Shown here: one piece after another, positions 26,302-34,660 of the stretch
How the letters are laid out: each line of letters starts with the position of its first letter
How positions within the stretch are numbered: the first letter of the stretch is position 1
Source: Vallitalea okinawensis
Lineage (GTDB): Bacteria > Bacillota > Clostridia > Lachnospirales > PQDH01
Reading direction: 5' to 3'
DNA: 64,000 nt
NCBI RefSeq assembly: GCF_002964605.1
Contig: NZ_PQDH01000003.1
Coordinates: 620,001 to 684,000, forward strand
The notes under the pieces: model-generated
The model's database searches: none
The model's input: the letters and a program-made list of their open reading frames with translations, nothing else
What the model was told of the DNA's origin: nothing
Made by a program: the position numbers and the translations under genes

Positions 26302-27075
26302 TCATGGATTATAGAGTTTTAATGCTTCCAGCCTTTTTGCTCGCTTAAAGGCTTCTTGTAAAAATTTCTCTGCTGATAAATCCTTATAATCCCAATTCAT
26401 AGGCTCTAATGCAGTAGCACCTGAATAATTCGTTTTCGCAATTTTTTTCATAGTTGTAGACCAATCAATCATACCGTCAAATGGTAACTGGTGTTGGGCA
26501 TAATTTCCACCATTATCATGTAAATGTAGTGCCATTAAGCGGGAACCATACATGGATAATAAGTCATCGCTGGGATTGTTGTTGTGGTGGTGGCAGCAGT
26601 CGTAACAAAATCCGATACGGAGTGAATCCACTTGGTCCAATACATATGAGACATTGGTAATGTTTCGTAAATTCTCCAGCGCAACATTAACACCAAGCTG
26701 CTCAGCTTTTTCAGCAATTCTCTTTATTCTATCCAGTCCCAATGCATTATATGGATTGTCTTCGTTGGGTAGGTGTACCACCATTGTCGGAATTTCAAAT
26801 GCGGCACAATCTACAACACATTGCAAATAACAATCCGCTAAAGCTTCACCGTCCTGATTGTCAAGCCAGAGATTGTTTTGATATTGGATTGGCGTGTGGA
26901 TATTTTCTATAAAAAGACCTGCTTCACGCACAATTTGTGGTCCGTTGCGGTAATCGTTCCGACTAAAGTGTTCGCTCCACCATAGCAGAACACCGTCAAA
27001 TCCGGCTTTTTTTATTAACTGATAACGTTCCTTAATCGGCAATTCATAGCCAAACCAATCATAAATAGTAATCAT
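26302..27075 (-). CDS. Sugar phosphate isomerase/epimerase family (xylose-isomerase-like TIM barrel)
   Basis: A 257-residue TIM-barrel protein. Metal ligands are suggested by VALENLRN (Glu), FCYDCCHHHN (Asp and His), ALHLHDN (His and Asp) and the closing ATALEPMNW (Glu). This is the AP_endonuc_2 / IolE-like fold. GFDGVLLWW is the barrel start. Usual substrates are ketoses or inosose-like sugars. AAGGAAG lies before the ATG. Its DNA looks less AT-rich than its neighbours, which hints at a different origin. Confidence 0.85.
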   Translation of the reverse strand: MITIYDWFGYELPIKERYQLIKKAGFDGVLLWWSEHFSRNDYRNGPQIVREAGLFIENIHTPIQYQNNLWLDNQDGEALADCYLQCVVDCAAFEIPTMVVHLPNEDNPYNALGLDRIKRIAEKAEQLGVNVALENLRNITNVSYVLDQVDSLRIGFCYDCCHHHNNNPSDDLLSMYGSRLMALHLHDNGGNYAQHQLPFDGMIDWSTTMKKIAKTNYSGATALEPMNWDYKDLSAEKFLQEAFKRAKRLEALKLYNP

Positions 27076-27210
27076 AAGTTTCTTCCTTTCTTACTTAGAT
27101 TTACCCTAATAAAAGTCTAAACATAATATACTTGATACTACTGATATCTCAGATGGTCATTATCAATTTTTTCAGTCTAAACAGCTCGTCTTATAAAACT
27201 AGTTCGCTAT

Positions 27211-27259
27211 GTCATCTAACGTTTTGAGCATCAAACATTGAGGAATGGATAAGTTAATA
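27211..27259. repeat. Shortened long-family spacer repeat
   Basis: GTCATCTAACGTTTTGAGCA gives the left end with a perfect ATCTAAC box. CATTGAGGAATGGATAAG is the right arm seen at 32 and 63 kb. The inner part is missing. The stop of the peptidase gene (27254-27256) lies in GTTAATA at its right end. Confidence 0.5.
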
Positions 27260-28366
27260 TGTTTTTAAATAATCCATCCATTCATTTACAAGTACATTTC
27301 CTTCTTTGTCATAGAACTCTCTAAAACTTTCTTCTTCATTATATTGGTTCTGTGCAAAAAATTCTTTAAACAACTCTAAACTATACTTATCTATTAAATA
27401 TTTAACAAATGATGCTCCAAAAGTATAGGCATCTTCATTTTTCCTAAAATCATCTCCTAATAATTTAATGGTATAACTCTTTTCTTGTAATATATCTGCG
27501 GTCATTCTATGATAGTCTTTTCCAGTCATATTCAAATGTGTAGCTAAACCTTCATTAATTAAAGCTGAATCTATCCTCTCACCATTATTAATATAATAGG
27601 ATACACAATGTGCTAATTCGTGTCCTGGGTATTGGTTATGTAAAGTAAATATATGGTTGTAACCGGGTAGCGCAAACCCTAATTGCAAACCATATTGTTC
27701 ACCATGTTCTTCCGAATCAAAAACATACATTTTAATCGGTTCATACTCCCATTGAACATCTAAATACTCAGTTATATAATTAAATGCTTCAACTCTATCT
27801 TTACCCCATTCTTCTATGGTATCATTTATAACACTGTTATTTGGATAATAGACTTCTATATTTTCTATAGTAAATTGGTTCCAATTTGCAAAACTCATGG
27901 ACTCAAAGTCATTAAACTCAAATGATTTTATCATTTGATCCATAGAAGCTAGACAATTTTTATAGTCATCAACTTGACTTTTGAACATCATTTCGAAAAG
28001 CATGTCATTTTTTTGGATAAGATAAAATGTGATAATCTCATTATTCTCTTCAATTTTAACTTTATATCCTTTATTTCCGTCAATAATACATTCTTCAGAT
28101 TCATCTTTAGGTATTAAATCTTCTATAGAATCTTTATACGGTAGTGCTTTTATATCCAAAGAACATTTATTATCATCTTTCAAAAAAAATACCTTAGGTG
28201 CAATTAGTTCAGGTTCTCGCCAATTCGATGGATATTTTATAGTATAATAAACATTAGAATATGTTTTAGATTCACTCATCTCTTCGTCTTTCATATCACA
28301 ACTTACCAACAAAAAACTTATTAAGACTAATATTGGTAATATACTCACTCTTTTGATAATCTTCAT
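27254..28366 (-). CDS. Lipoprotein zinc metallopeptidase (MA-like)
   Basis: A 370-residue lipoprotein with lipobox LVSC (Cys 23). Residues 35-155 (YTIKYPSNWREP..., FYLIQKNDMLFEMMFK) resemble a PsbP/DUF1795-like domain. Residues 245-300 contain PGHELAHCVSYY with an HExxH zinc site (HELAH) and, 20-25 residues on, NEGLATHLNM carrying the third ligand Glu, the gluzincin peptidase-MA arrangement. It acts outside the membrane on an unknown protein. The pairing of the two domains is common in Clostridia. AGGAGAT precedes the ATG. Confidence 0.8.
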   Translation of the reverse strand: MKIIKRVSILPILVLISFLLVSCDMKDEEMSESKTYSNVYYTIKYPSNWREPELIAPKVFFLKDDNKCSLDIKALPYKDSIEDLIPKDESEECIIDGNKGYKVKIEENNEIITFYLIQKNDMLFEMMFKSQVDDYKNCLASMDQMIKSFEFNDFESMSFANWNQFTIENIEVYYPNNSVINDTIEEWGKDRVEAFNYITEYLDVQWEYEPIKMYVFDSEEHGEQYGLQLGFALPGYNHIFTLHNQYPGHELAHCVSYYINNGERIDSALINEGLATHLNMTGKDYHRMTADILQEKSYTIKLLGDDFRKNEDAYTFGASFVKYLIDKYSLELFKEFFAQNQYNEEESFREFYDKEGNVLVNEWMDYLKTY

Positions 28367-28470
28367 TTTACATATCTCCTAATCATTTAATAACCCGAAA
28401 TCTCCTGAAATCTTAAACCATATCAAACACTAATGTATCTAATCAATACTATACTCATTTATTTTTCAAC

Positions 28471-28515
28471 TCTCATTAGGTACTCACACCCTGTAAATAG
28501 CTAAAACACCGAGAG
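28471..28515. repeat. Fragment of long-family spacer repeat
   Basis: CTCACACCCTGTAAATAGCT and AAAACACCGAGAG match CTCATGCCCTGAAAAGGGCTAATGTGCCGACTG from the inner part of the long repeat. It lies 3' of the acetyltransferase stop at 28542. Confidence 0.4.
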
Positions 28516-28541
28516 TTTATACCCTATTTCTGATTGTTAAT

Positions 28542-29063
28542 TTAAAGTAATTTTTCATATAACCTAAACCACTTTAAACCATAATCACCAAGCCCTAAAT
28601 CAACTGTATCAATATAATCAAAGCCAAATTTTTCATATATTTTTAACGCCGGTGTATTACCTTCATATACATCTAATCTGATTGATTTAGCATTTAAATT
28701 TCTACAGTGCATAATTGAAAACTCCAACAGTGCTTTCCCTATACCTTGTCCTAAATAATCGGGATGTACCACAAAAGTATGTACCACAAATACATCTGAA
28801 TAATCTGATACTAGTTTCCATTTGGCTTGATTATATGCTAGTTCAGGTTTATGATTTAAAATAACCGAACCCACAATTCTTTCATCCTGTTTGGCAATAT
28901 AAAGATTCCCTTCTTCAATACCACTGATTGCAGTTTCTCTTATTGGATACACACCTCTTATCCATCCAGGATAGTTTATCCCTTTTTCTAAGTAATCGTT
29001 TAATTCGTTATATAGTTGTTCCAATTCATTCAAATTATCTTTTTTCCCTAATAAGATGTCCAT
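28542..29063 (-). CDS. GNAT family N-acetyltransferase
   Basis: About 173 residues from ATG 29063 (AGGAGG, 7-nt spacing). VVHTFVVHPDYLGQGIGKALLE is the beta4 strand plus acetyl-CoA loop (Q-x-x-G-x-G/A). RLDVYEGNTPALKIYEKFGF is the beta6/alpha5 end typical of Acetyltransf_1 proteins. The N-terminal half is variable as usual. Substrate unknown. Confidence 0.87.
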   Translation of the reverse strand: MDILLGKKDNLNELEQLYNELNDYLEKGINYPGWIRGVYPIRETAISGIEEGNLYIAKQDERIVGSVILNHKPELAYNQAKWKLVSDYSDVFVVHTFVVHPDYLGQGIGKALLEFSIMHCRNLNAKSIRLDVYEGNTPALKIYEKFGFDYIDTVDLGLGDYGLKWFRLYEKLL

Positions 29064-29141
29064 GTTCAATCCTCCTGTAGATTTGATGTAATAATAAACG
29101 ATTTAGGCCCCTAAAATCAGTCTTAAAAGTCCATTTATTCT

Positions 29142-29260
29142 GTTATATAACGTTCTGGATTTGTGACGTTTCTCAACTATAGAGTGAAGGTTCTCATGCT
29201 CTGCAAAGGGCTAATGTACCCAGTGTCGCAACGGGCTTAAGTTGATGTTTAAGGGTTAGA
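29142..29260. repeat. Full-length long-family spacer repeat
   Basis: It contains in order TATAACGTTCTGGATTTGTG, ACGTTTCTCAACTATAGAG, GGTTCTCATGCTCTGCAAAG, GGCTAATGTACCCAGTGTCG, CAACGGGCTTAAGTTGATG and GGGTTAGA. TCAACT pairs with AGTTGA, and the end boxes TATAAC and GTTAGA are near-complements. It begins 26 bp beyond the stop of the response-regulator gene. Confidence 0.55.
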
Positions 29261-29285
29261 AGGCGTATGGATTTTTAGTGTATAA

Positions 29286-29981
29286 TTAACTAACTTTAAA
29301 ATAATACCCTCTTCCTCGCTTAGTCATTATGTATTCACTTGTATCATTATTATCCAATTTTAACTTATCCCTTAATCTGCTTATAGTCACATCAACTGTT
29401 CTAAGATCCCCAAAATATTCATATCCCCATACTTCACTCAATAACTCTTCTCTCGTATAAACTTTACCCGGTATTTTTGACAAAAATTTTATTAACTCAT
29501 ATTCTCGTAAGGTTAAGTCTAGTGCCTTATCCTTCATTCTTATTTCGTATTTTTCATCATCAATAATTATATCTCCTATTTCGATTAGACTGTTTTTAAG
29601 ATTTGATTCACTATTCATCATTTTTACCCGCCTTAAATTTGCTTTTACTCGAGCTAATAGTTCTTTCATAACAAAAGGCTTTTTAATGTAGTCATCGGCT
29701 CCTAATTCTAAGCCTAATACTTGATCCACTGAATCCCCTCTAGCAGTTAACATTATAATCGGTGTTGTTAGTTGGCTTCTAACTTTCTTACATACCTCAA
29801 AACCATTTACCTTTGGCAACATTATGTCTAGCAATACTAAATCTGGTTTCTTATCAAAAATAATTTCTAGGGCTTTCTTGCCATCATAAGCTACTAATAT
29901 ATGATATCCCTCTCGCTCTAAATTGTATGCTAGTATGTCTGCTATTGCTTTTTCATCCTCAACAACTAAAATAGTACTCAT
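29286..29981 (-). CDS. Response regulator, OmpR/PhoB family
   Basis: 231 residues from ATG 29981, preceded by TGGAGGG. The receiver domain (1-120) has the acidic pair near D9, phospho-acceptor D52 in DLVLLDIMLP, switch Thr in IIMLTARGD and Lys in YIKKPF. A winged-helix domain follows (LTLREYELIKFLSKIPGKVY, then VDVTISRLRDKL). It is close to WalR/PhoB proteins. No histidine kinase is adjacent, so the partner must be elsewhere. That makes this an orphan or accessory regulator among single-gene units. Confidence 0.92.
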   Translation of the reverse strand: MSTILVVEDEKAIADILAYNLEREGYHILVAYDGKKALEIIFDKKPDLVLLDIMLPKVNGFEVCKKVRSQLTTPIIMLTARGDSVDQVLGLELGADDYIKKPFVMKELLARVKANLRRVKMMNSESNLKNSLIEIGDIIIDDEKYEIRMKDKALDLTLREYELIKFLSKIPGKVYTREELLSEVWGYEYFGDLRTVDVTISRLRDKLKLDNNDTSEYIMTKRGRGYYFKVS

Positions 29982-30045
29982 AAAAACCCTCCAATGTTTT
30001 TCTAGATGTTTGAATAAATAAATTTGATATTGCCATGGAAATATA

Positions 30046-30125
30046 TCTTCTAACGTCTCATATCTACGACATCGTTGAATCAGACCCAAAAGGAATGCTC
30101 TGTTGCCGAAAATCCAGTTTCATGG
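30046..30125. repeat. Long-family spacer repeat, left end plus GACCCAAAAGGAAT hairpin
   Basis: TTCTAACGTCTCATATCTAC and GACATCGTTGAATCAGACCC are the left part. AAAAGGAATGCTCTG completes a small stem, CAGA...TCTG, with the GACCCAAAAGGAAT core in its loop. It separates the response-regulator gene from the methyltransferase gene at 30194. Confidence 0.5.
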
Positions 30126-30193
30126 CTTAAGATCATCTTCTTTTAAATTTACTTTGCTCATTTTACCCTACCTAACATGATCCTACAATCTTT

Positions 30194-30994
30194 TTATTTC
30201 TTTAGCCAAAAAGTAGCACGCCCAGAACCTAACTTAAAAGGTTTCTTACCGATTATGTCTCCCCACACATTGATTACAGAAAGGTTTAGGTTAGCTACTA
30301 TATTCATTATTTCACTATATCCAATAGGATGTTTTTGCTGTTTCCAACTATACTCCGCAATAATTTTACTATCTTTGTAAACTTCAGTTCTTCTAGAAGC
30401 TTTCCATATTTTGTTCTTCTTATCTACGAACGTAGGTTTTGAATAAGATTTAAGTTCTATTCCATCCTCACACAATCCTGATGGAAATGCACTATTTTCA
30501 GTATTCAGTTTACACCAATAGTCCGGTAATTCATTCTCTATAATATCACTATCAATAAATATGTATCCCCCTGATTTTACTGAATTATATGCCTTTGTCA
30601 AAACCTTTTCTTGCTCTTCTAATGTCGCCAGCTCAAATAAGCAGTTACACCCTAAAATAATGGCATCATACCCTTTAGCCCATCCATACTCAGTCACATC
30701 TGCTACAATAATTTTAACCTTATTCCTTATACTGGTGGATTGGGCTGCTCGCTTCTTTTGTAGTGCATTTAACATTACATGAGATGCATCAATTCCTGTT
30801 ACATCAAAGCCATTTTCAGCTAGAGATAATAGTATTCTTCCTGTCCCACAAAAGGGCTCCAATATATTCTTACAATTAAACTCTTTTAGTAGTTGTAAAA
30901 TTAAATTTACATCATCTCGATTACATTCGATATTATCATATATTTCAGCGATATGGCTTTCTACATCATACGGATTTTTCTTATTAATACTCAA
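30194..30994 (-). CDS. Class I SAM-dependent methyltransferase
   Basis: A 266-residue protein. ILEPFCGTGRILLSLAENG is motif I, VTGIDASHVMLNALQKKR motif II, and GYDAIILGCNCLFELATLEE the motif IV region. It belongs to the Methyltransf_25 group. The start appears to be TTG behind GGAGGAATC. The C-terminal 60 residues (TEVYKDSKIIAEYSWKQQKH) form the usual seven-strand cap of this clostridial family. Substrate unknown. Confidence 0.83.
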   Translation of the reverse strand: MSINKKNPYDVESHIAEIYDNIECNRDDVNLILQLLKEFNCKNILEPFCGTGRILLSLAENGFDVTGIDASHVMLNALQKKRAAQSTSIRNKVKIIVADVTEYGWAKGYDAIILGCNCLFELATLEEQEKVLTKAYNSVKSGGYIFIDSDIIENELPDYWCKLNTENSAFPSGLCEDGIELKSYSKPTFVDKKNKIWKASRRTEVYKDSKIIAEYSWKQQKHPIGYSEIMNIVANLNLSVINVWGDIIGKKPFKLGSGRATFWLKK

Positions 30995-31098
30995 ATTAAA
31001 GATTCCTCCATCTTCATTTTTTTGAAGCTACCTCATTATTCAAGATGAGTAGTCATGACCACCCGTTTATAGCTCAAGTTGAGGTATATGTCTTTATG

Positions 31099-31113
31099 CT
31101 AACGTATTGTTAG
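31099..31113. repeat. Paired core boxes with short loop
   Basis: CTAAC (31099-31103) and GTTAG (31109-31113) are exact complements separated by GTATT, inside ATGCTAACGTATTGTTAGTC. This looks like the two attC cores brought together without the inner region, or a simple recombination site. It is 10 bp 3' of the stop at 31124. Confidence 0.4.
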
Positions 31114-31123
31114 TCGATGTTTA

Positions 31124-31954
31124 TTATCGTCTCTTTCCTTCGGGTCCTGTGTATCGTTTATATTTCTTTAGATTCTTTGTTTTCATTGTCATTTGAATAG
31201 AATGATTAGGGCAAAAGCTATAACATCTCATGCAAATCATACAACTACCAAGGAATTTTACCCCTTTATTATCCATCTGTATATTATTATTAGGACATTT
31301 CTTTATGCACCAACCACATTTAGTACAACTCTCATCTGAATAAAATCCTTTAAATGCCAATGATTCAAAATTACCAGCAATACCTCTTTGCATAATACCG
31401 AATAATCTACCAAGTGGATTAGCTCCTTCTATATGTAACATGTCTTCCTCAATATAATTTACCATCTTATCGATCTTTCTCTCTGCCTTTGCTAATTTCT
31501 TAGGAAGCTTATTGGGTTTCGTTACAGGCAATGGACATAATACTGGAAGATGCATGTTGTTACTTATGATGATATTGCTAAATACAATTGGAACATACCC
31601 CTTACTTTTCAATGACTTTAACGTATACCACAAAACATCTCCAGCCATATAACCAGCAGTTGTAAGTGCTATTAAAGGCTTACCTTTACAATTTGGTAAC
31701 TTATTCAATACACCTTGAAACAGTTTAGGCGCATAAGACGAATGAATTGGGAAAGCAAGTCCAACTATATCACAACATTCGACTTCTGAAATAAAATCAA
31801 TCTCATCTTCACAGTCTATTAGCTTAATCGCATAATCTAATACACGTAATTTCTCGGCTAATTTACCTACTGCCCAAGCAGTGTTTCCTGTTCCACTAAA
31901 ATAGAATATACATATTTTATTTTTACCTTCATTCTTTAATCCTCGTATACTCAT
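31124..31954 (-). CDS. EFR1-type ferredoxin: flavodoxin domain plus two 4Fe-4S clusters
   Basis: A 276-residue redox protein. The N-terminal flavodoxin domain starts CIFYFSGTGNTAWAVGKLAE with the FMN phosphate loop SGTGNT. The C-terminus has two CxxCxxCxxxC clusters, CTKCGWCIKKCP and CMICMRCYSFCP. This order defines EFR1-family ferrodoxins of Clostridia, which move electrons in anaerobic metabolism. The partner is unknown. It supports an anaerobic host. Confidence 0.9.
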   Translation of the reverse strand: MSIRGLKNEGKNKICIFYFSGTGNTAWAVGKLAEKLRVLDYAIKLIDCEDEIDFISEVECCDIVGLAFPIHSSYAPKLFQGVLNKLPNCKGKPLIALTTAGYMAGDVLWYTLKSLKSKGYVPIVFSNIIISNNMHLPVLCPLPVTKPNKLPKKLAKAERKIDKMVNYIEEDMLHIEGANPLGRLFGIMQRGIAGNFESLAFKGFYSDESCTKCGWCIKKCPNNNIQMDNKGVKFLGSCMICMRCYSFCPNHSIQMTMKTKNLKKYKRYTGPEGKRR

Positions 31955-32120
31955 CCTATATTCTTTTCCCTCCGTTTTTACTTATGCGTTGCTATATAAT
32001 AAATCTAACTACTCTCCAACAACTATACTTAAAATAAAAGATAATTGCCTTTTATTATTTATCTCATGGAGATGTTACATTTTTGCCTTTTAATCGACAT
32101 TTTGACATAATATAATTTAA

Positions 32121-32142
32121 GGTCCCCAATTAATTGGGAACC
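32121..32142 (-). terminator. Palindrome behind the Fic relic, terminator-like
   Basis: GGTCCCCAATTAATTGGGAACC is a 22-bp near-perfect palindrome (one mismatched pair) that starts six bases after the Fic relic's stop. On the minus strand it is followed by TTAAATTATATT. It may be a terminator left over from the lost gene, or a protein-binding operator. Confidence 0.45.
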
Positions 32143-32147
32143 ATAAT

Positions 32148-32261
32148 TTATACCAAACTCAAATATAAATCCAAGCTATTCTCTACTTCATCTTTTATTA
32201 AGTTCTCAAAATCCTTATAATCACCAGTTGTATGAACCTTATCAAGTGCTTCATAATACTC
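32148..32261 (-). pseudogene. C-terminal relic of a Fic family gene
   Basis: The minus-strand frame reads EYYEALDKVHTTGDYKDFEN and LIKDEVENSLDLYLSLV, then stop at 32148. This is the standard C-terminal helix pair of Fic (filamentation induced by cAMP) AMP-transferase proteins. A stop sits immediately upstream and the catalytic HPFxxGNGR motif is absent. Only the last 37 codons remain. The rest of the 31955-32475 gap holds the palindrome at 32121 and a spacer repeat. Confidence 0.65.
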
Positions 32262-32370
32262 TTACCCCTCTAAGACTACATCTCTCTAAACAATTAAATC
32301 ACCAAATTTTCATATCTTTTCTCTATTTTACCTTATATCACCATCAATGTCTAGAAATTAGGTTTCGATT

Positions 32371-32474
32371 TTGTATAACCTTCCGTATTTACGACATTCC
32401 TCAACCTTAGAGCCAAGGTGCTCATACTCCTAAGGGCTAAGCTCCGACGTGCTTAGCTTGAGGAATGATTATCT
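32371..32474. repeat. Best preserved long-family palindromic repeat
   Basis: CATTCCTCAACCTTAG (32395-32410) and CTTAGCTTGAGGAATG (32452-32467) are complementary over almost their whole length (CATTCCTCAA with TTGAGGAATG perfectly). The inner part has AAGGTGCTCATACTCCTAAG and GGCTAAG. The left end is TTGTATAACCTTCCGTATTT followed by ACGA. It ends 8 bp from the stop of the metallophosphoesterase gene (32476). Confidence 0.65.
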
Positions 32475-32475
32475 T

Positions 32476-33291
32476 CTACTCTATAACAATAGTAATAACT
32501 TCTGGTCTATTAAAAAGTCTAAGTGGAAATATACTATTACCTAATCCCCTACTAATTATCTGTGTACTTCCATTAGCTTCAAACATACCTTGATAGTATT
32601 TTGGGTTAATTCCTTGCCCTGGAGAATACACTCCACCAATTATAGGTAACCTCCATTGACCTCCATGCGCATGTCCTGTTAAGACTAAATCACAATCTAA
32701 TTGACTAAGGTTAGCATTCTCTAAGAAGTTTTCTGAATAATGATCAAGAATTATTTTATATCCATCTTCCGATAAAAACTTTTCCATTACACCCTCTTTA
32801 TCTCTATCTAGCCCTAGAATACTGATTTTCTGTTCTTTTAATGTGATATTTATATAGTCTCCATCAAGTATATATAATTCTCCTTTTACTTCATTAAGTT
32901 TATTCATTATTTCCTGATATCTACTTGAATTGAATTCATGATTACCTCTTATATAATATATTGGAGCAAACTGCGATACTTGTTGTAAAAATTCCACACT
33001 TTCTTCTATATTTTCATTTCTTACAGCATCTATAAGATCACCTGTGAACACAATAATATCAGGATTTTCTTTCACGATATTTTTCATAAGTCTACTATTG
33101 TTCTCTCCAAATTGCTTTCCATGAAGATCTGACAGATGAACAACAGTAATGGGGTCCTCTATTTTAGGTGAAGAGATAATATATCTAGTATTTTCAATCC
33201 AGTTGTTAGAAGTATACAAGAAAATACTTATAGCCAATAAAAATAAAATTATTATTCCTAGTATTACTTTTTTATTTCCCCTTTTAGTCAT
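32476..33291 (-). CDS. Membrane-anchored metallophosphoesterase (YaeI-like)
   Basis: About 271 residues. An N-terminal membrane segment (about residues 9-27) is followed by the calcineurin-like metal sites: VHLSDLHGKQFG (DxH), VFTGDLIDAV (GD), YYIRGNHEF (GNHE), and LTGHAHGGQWRLP (GHxH). This set matches the YaeI/YkuE group, phosphodiesterases acting at the membrane surface, possibly on UDP-sugars or lipids. AGGAGGTA precedes the ATG. Single-gene unit. Confidence 0.9.
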   Translation of the reverse strand: MTKRGNKKVILGIIILFLLAISIFLYTSNNWIENTRYIISSPKIEDPITVVHLSDLHGKQFGENNSRLMKNIVKENPDIIVFTGDLIDAVRNENIEESVEFLQQVSQFAPIYYIRGNHEFNSSRYQEIMNKLNEVKGELYILDGDYINITLKEQKISILGLDRDKEGVMEKFLSEDGYKIILDHYSENFLENANLSQLDCDLVLTGHAHGGQWRLPIIGGVYSPGQGINPKYYQGMFEANGSTQIISRGLGNSIFPLRLFNRPEVITIVIE

Positions 33292-33441
33292 CATTACCTC
33301 CTTATTGTCTCTTTCATAAGAATTTAAGTGACTTCTTAATCACTATCTATAACCCATCTCCAAAAACTCCTGAGAGTTAATATTAGTAAATCCATTGTTA
33401 TTCAAGTGTAATTAATAAAATAATTTATGATGTAAATACAC

Positions 33442-33483
33442 AAAAAGGGCGCTGAACACTAATTCATTAGTACACAGCACCAT
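33442..33483 (-). terminator. Rho-independent terminator of the LytTR operon
   Basis: On the minus strand GGTGCTG...ACTAAT-ga-ATTAGT...CAGCGCC is followed by CTTTTTGTGTATTT. A long interrupted stem with a U-tract is typical of an intrinsic terminator. It ends transcripts from the genes at 35842-33635. Confidence 0.75.
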
Positions 33484-33502
33484 ATATAATGTTTTATTGT
33501 TA

Positions 33503-33562
33503 TCACAACACTCACGCCTCTTCAGCAGTACACAAGCCTCTACATGTGTGGAATGTTGGTGA
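33503..33562. repeat. attC-like imperfect palindrome
   Basis: TCACAACACTCAC (33503-33515) and GTGTGGAATGTTGGTGA (33546-33562) are complementary with bulges on one arm (TCAC with GTGA; AACA with TGTT; CAC with GTG). The 30-nt centre and unequal arms are attC-like. It lies 72 bp 3' of the DUF3021 gene stop, just before the terminator. Confidence 0.45.
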
Positions 33563-33634
33563 CTACTATTCCTATATGACTATAAACCTTCTCATAGTTA
33601 TCTGCCAAATGTAAGAGGTAAGTCATAACTATCA

Positions 33635-34051
33635 TTAATTTTTATACTTTTCTAACCGTTTATTTATCCGCTTATGGTTCGTATAGACCAGCAAATTACA
33701 GATTGAAATAGTACAACAAATAAAAAGCATCATATAGATATTATTTTTGGGGTGCTTGGACAAATCTATGAATCTACTGATTGAAGCAAATACTATTAAT
33801 GTCACCATCAATGCAATTATATTATTAAATAAATAATATTTATTGGTTGTGGCTATAGATATTGGTAACAAAGCAGTGAAAAATTCTGTAATCCCACCAA
33901 TAAGCAAGCCAATGATACCACTTATAATCAATACCACTAGGAACAATCCAATATTTCTATGCTGACCAAAATAAAATTGGATACTAGCACCAATAAAAAG
34001 ACCCAGATAAACTGAATAGACAATATTCTTTACATTCATTTTTTCAAGCAT
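33635..34051 (-). CDS. DUF3021 family membrane protein
   Basis: A 138-residue protein with four membrane segments (about residues 10-28, 35-57, 73-92, 103-122) and a basic tail (NHKRINKRLEKYK). This size and pattern, directly behind a LytTR regulator gene (11 bp gap), is the well-known DUF3021-LytTR pair of Firmicutes. The membrane protein is thought to control the regulator. It is the last gene of a three-gene unit. Confidence 0.82.
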   Translation of the reverse strand: MLEKMNVKNIVYSVYLGLFIGASIQFYFGQHRNIGLFLVVLIISGIIGLLIGGITEFFTALLPISIATTNKYYLFNNIIALMVTLIVFASISRFIDLSKHPKNNIYMMLFICCTISICNLLVYTNHKRINKRLEKYKN

Positions 34052-34062
34052 GTTACCCCTCC

Positions 34063-34635
34063 TTATATACCCAACACATTACGGAGTAATTTGGCATACA
34101 TCTTAGATACTTCTAACTTTATATCATTATCCAGTAATAGAACTAATCTAGAGTTAAACCACGGAATAATCTCAACCACATTCATTAGATTTACCAGTTG
34201 TGACTTATTAATCTTAATGAAGTTTTTATGCTTAAGTTCTTCTTCATAGTAATATAGGGGCTCCTTTAGGTAACAAGTTTTATCCTTGGTAATACAGGTC
34301 ACCTCTGTCTTGTTTACATTAATATACAGTATGTCTTGAGGATTTATTAATATATATCTATTGTTATTGTATGCCGTAAGCCTATCCCCAATTTGCTTCA
34401 ACTCTTGCTTATCCTTATTTGACTGTGAATCATTTATATGTTTAAGCTTAACTAATTCAAATGCTTCCATAAAATCAATGGCTTCAAATAGAATACACAC
34501 CTTATGGCTAGGCATCTCATATCCCTTTTCAACTAAAGCTACCTGACCATTATCATCTACCTGAATTCCCTCTTGCAACATCAGCTTCCTTAGCTTTTCA
34601 TTCACACATTCTGAACAAGACAAATGTATCTTCAT
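34063..34635 (-). CDS. LytTR-type DNA-binding transcriptional regulator
   Basis: About 190 residues from ATG 34635. The N-terminal part (SCSECVNEKLRKLMLQEGIQ) is a small acidic regulatory region without a receiver domain. Residues about 95-190 form the LytTR domain: ILINPQDILYINVNKTEVTC, then NFIKINKSQLVNLMNVVEII and LEVSKMYAK. It probably controls its own operon with the DUF3021 protein. Upstream AAGGAT is a modest ribosome binding site, close behind the hydrolase gene. Confidence 0.87.
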   Translation of the reverse strand: MKIHLSCSECVNEKLRKLMLQEGIQVDDNGQVALVEKGYEMPSHKVCILFEAIDFMEAFELVKLKHINDSQSNKDKQELKQIGDRLTAYNNNRYILINPQDILYINVNKTEVTCITKDKTCYLKEPLYYYEEELKHKNFIKINKSQLVNLMNVVEIIPWFNSRLVLLLDNDIKLEVSKMYAKLLRNVLGI

Positions 34636-34660
34636 AAGCACCAATCCTTACTACCAAATA

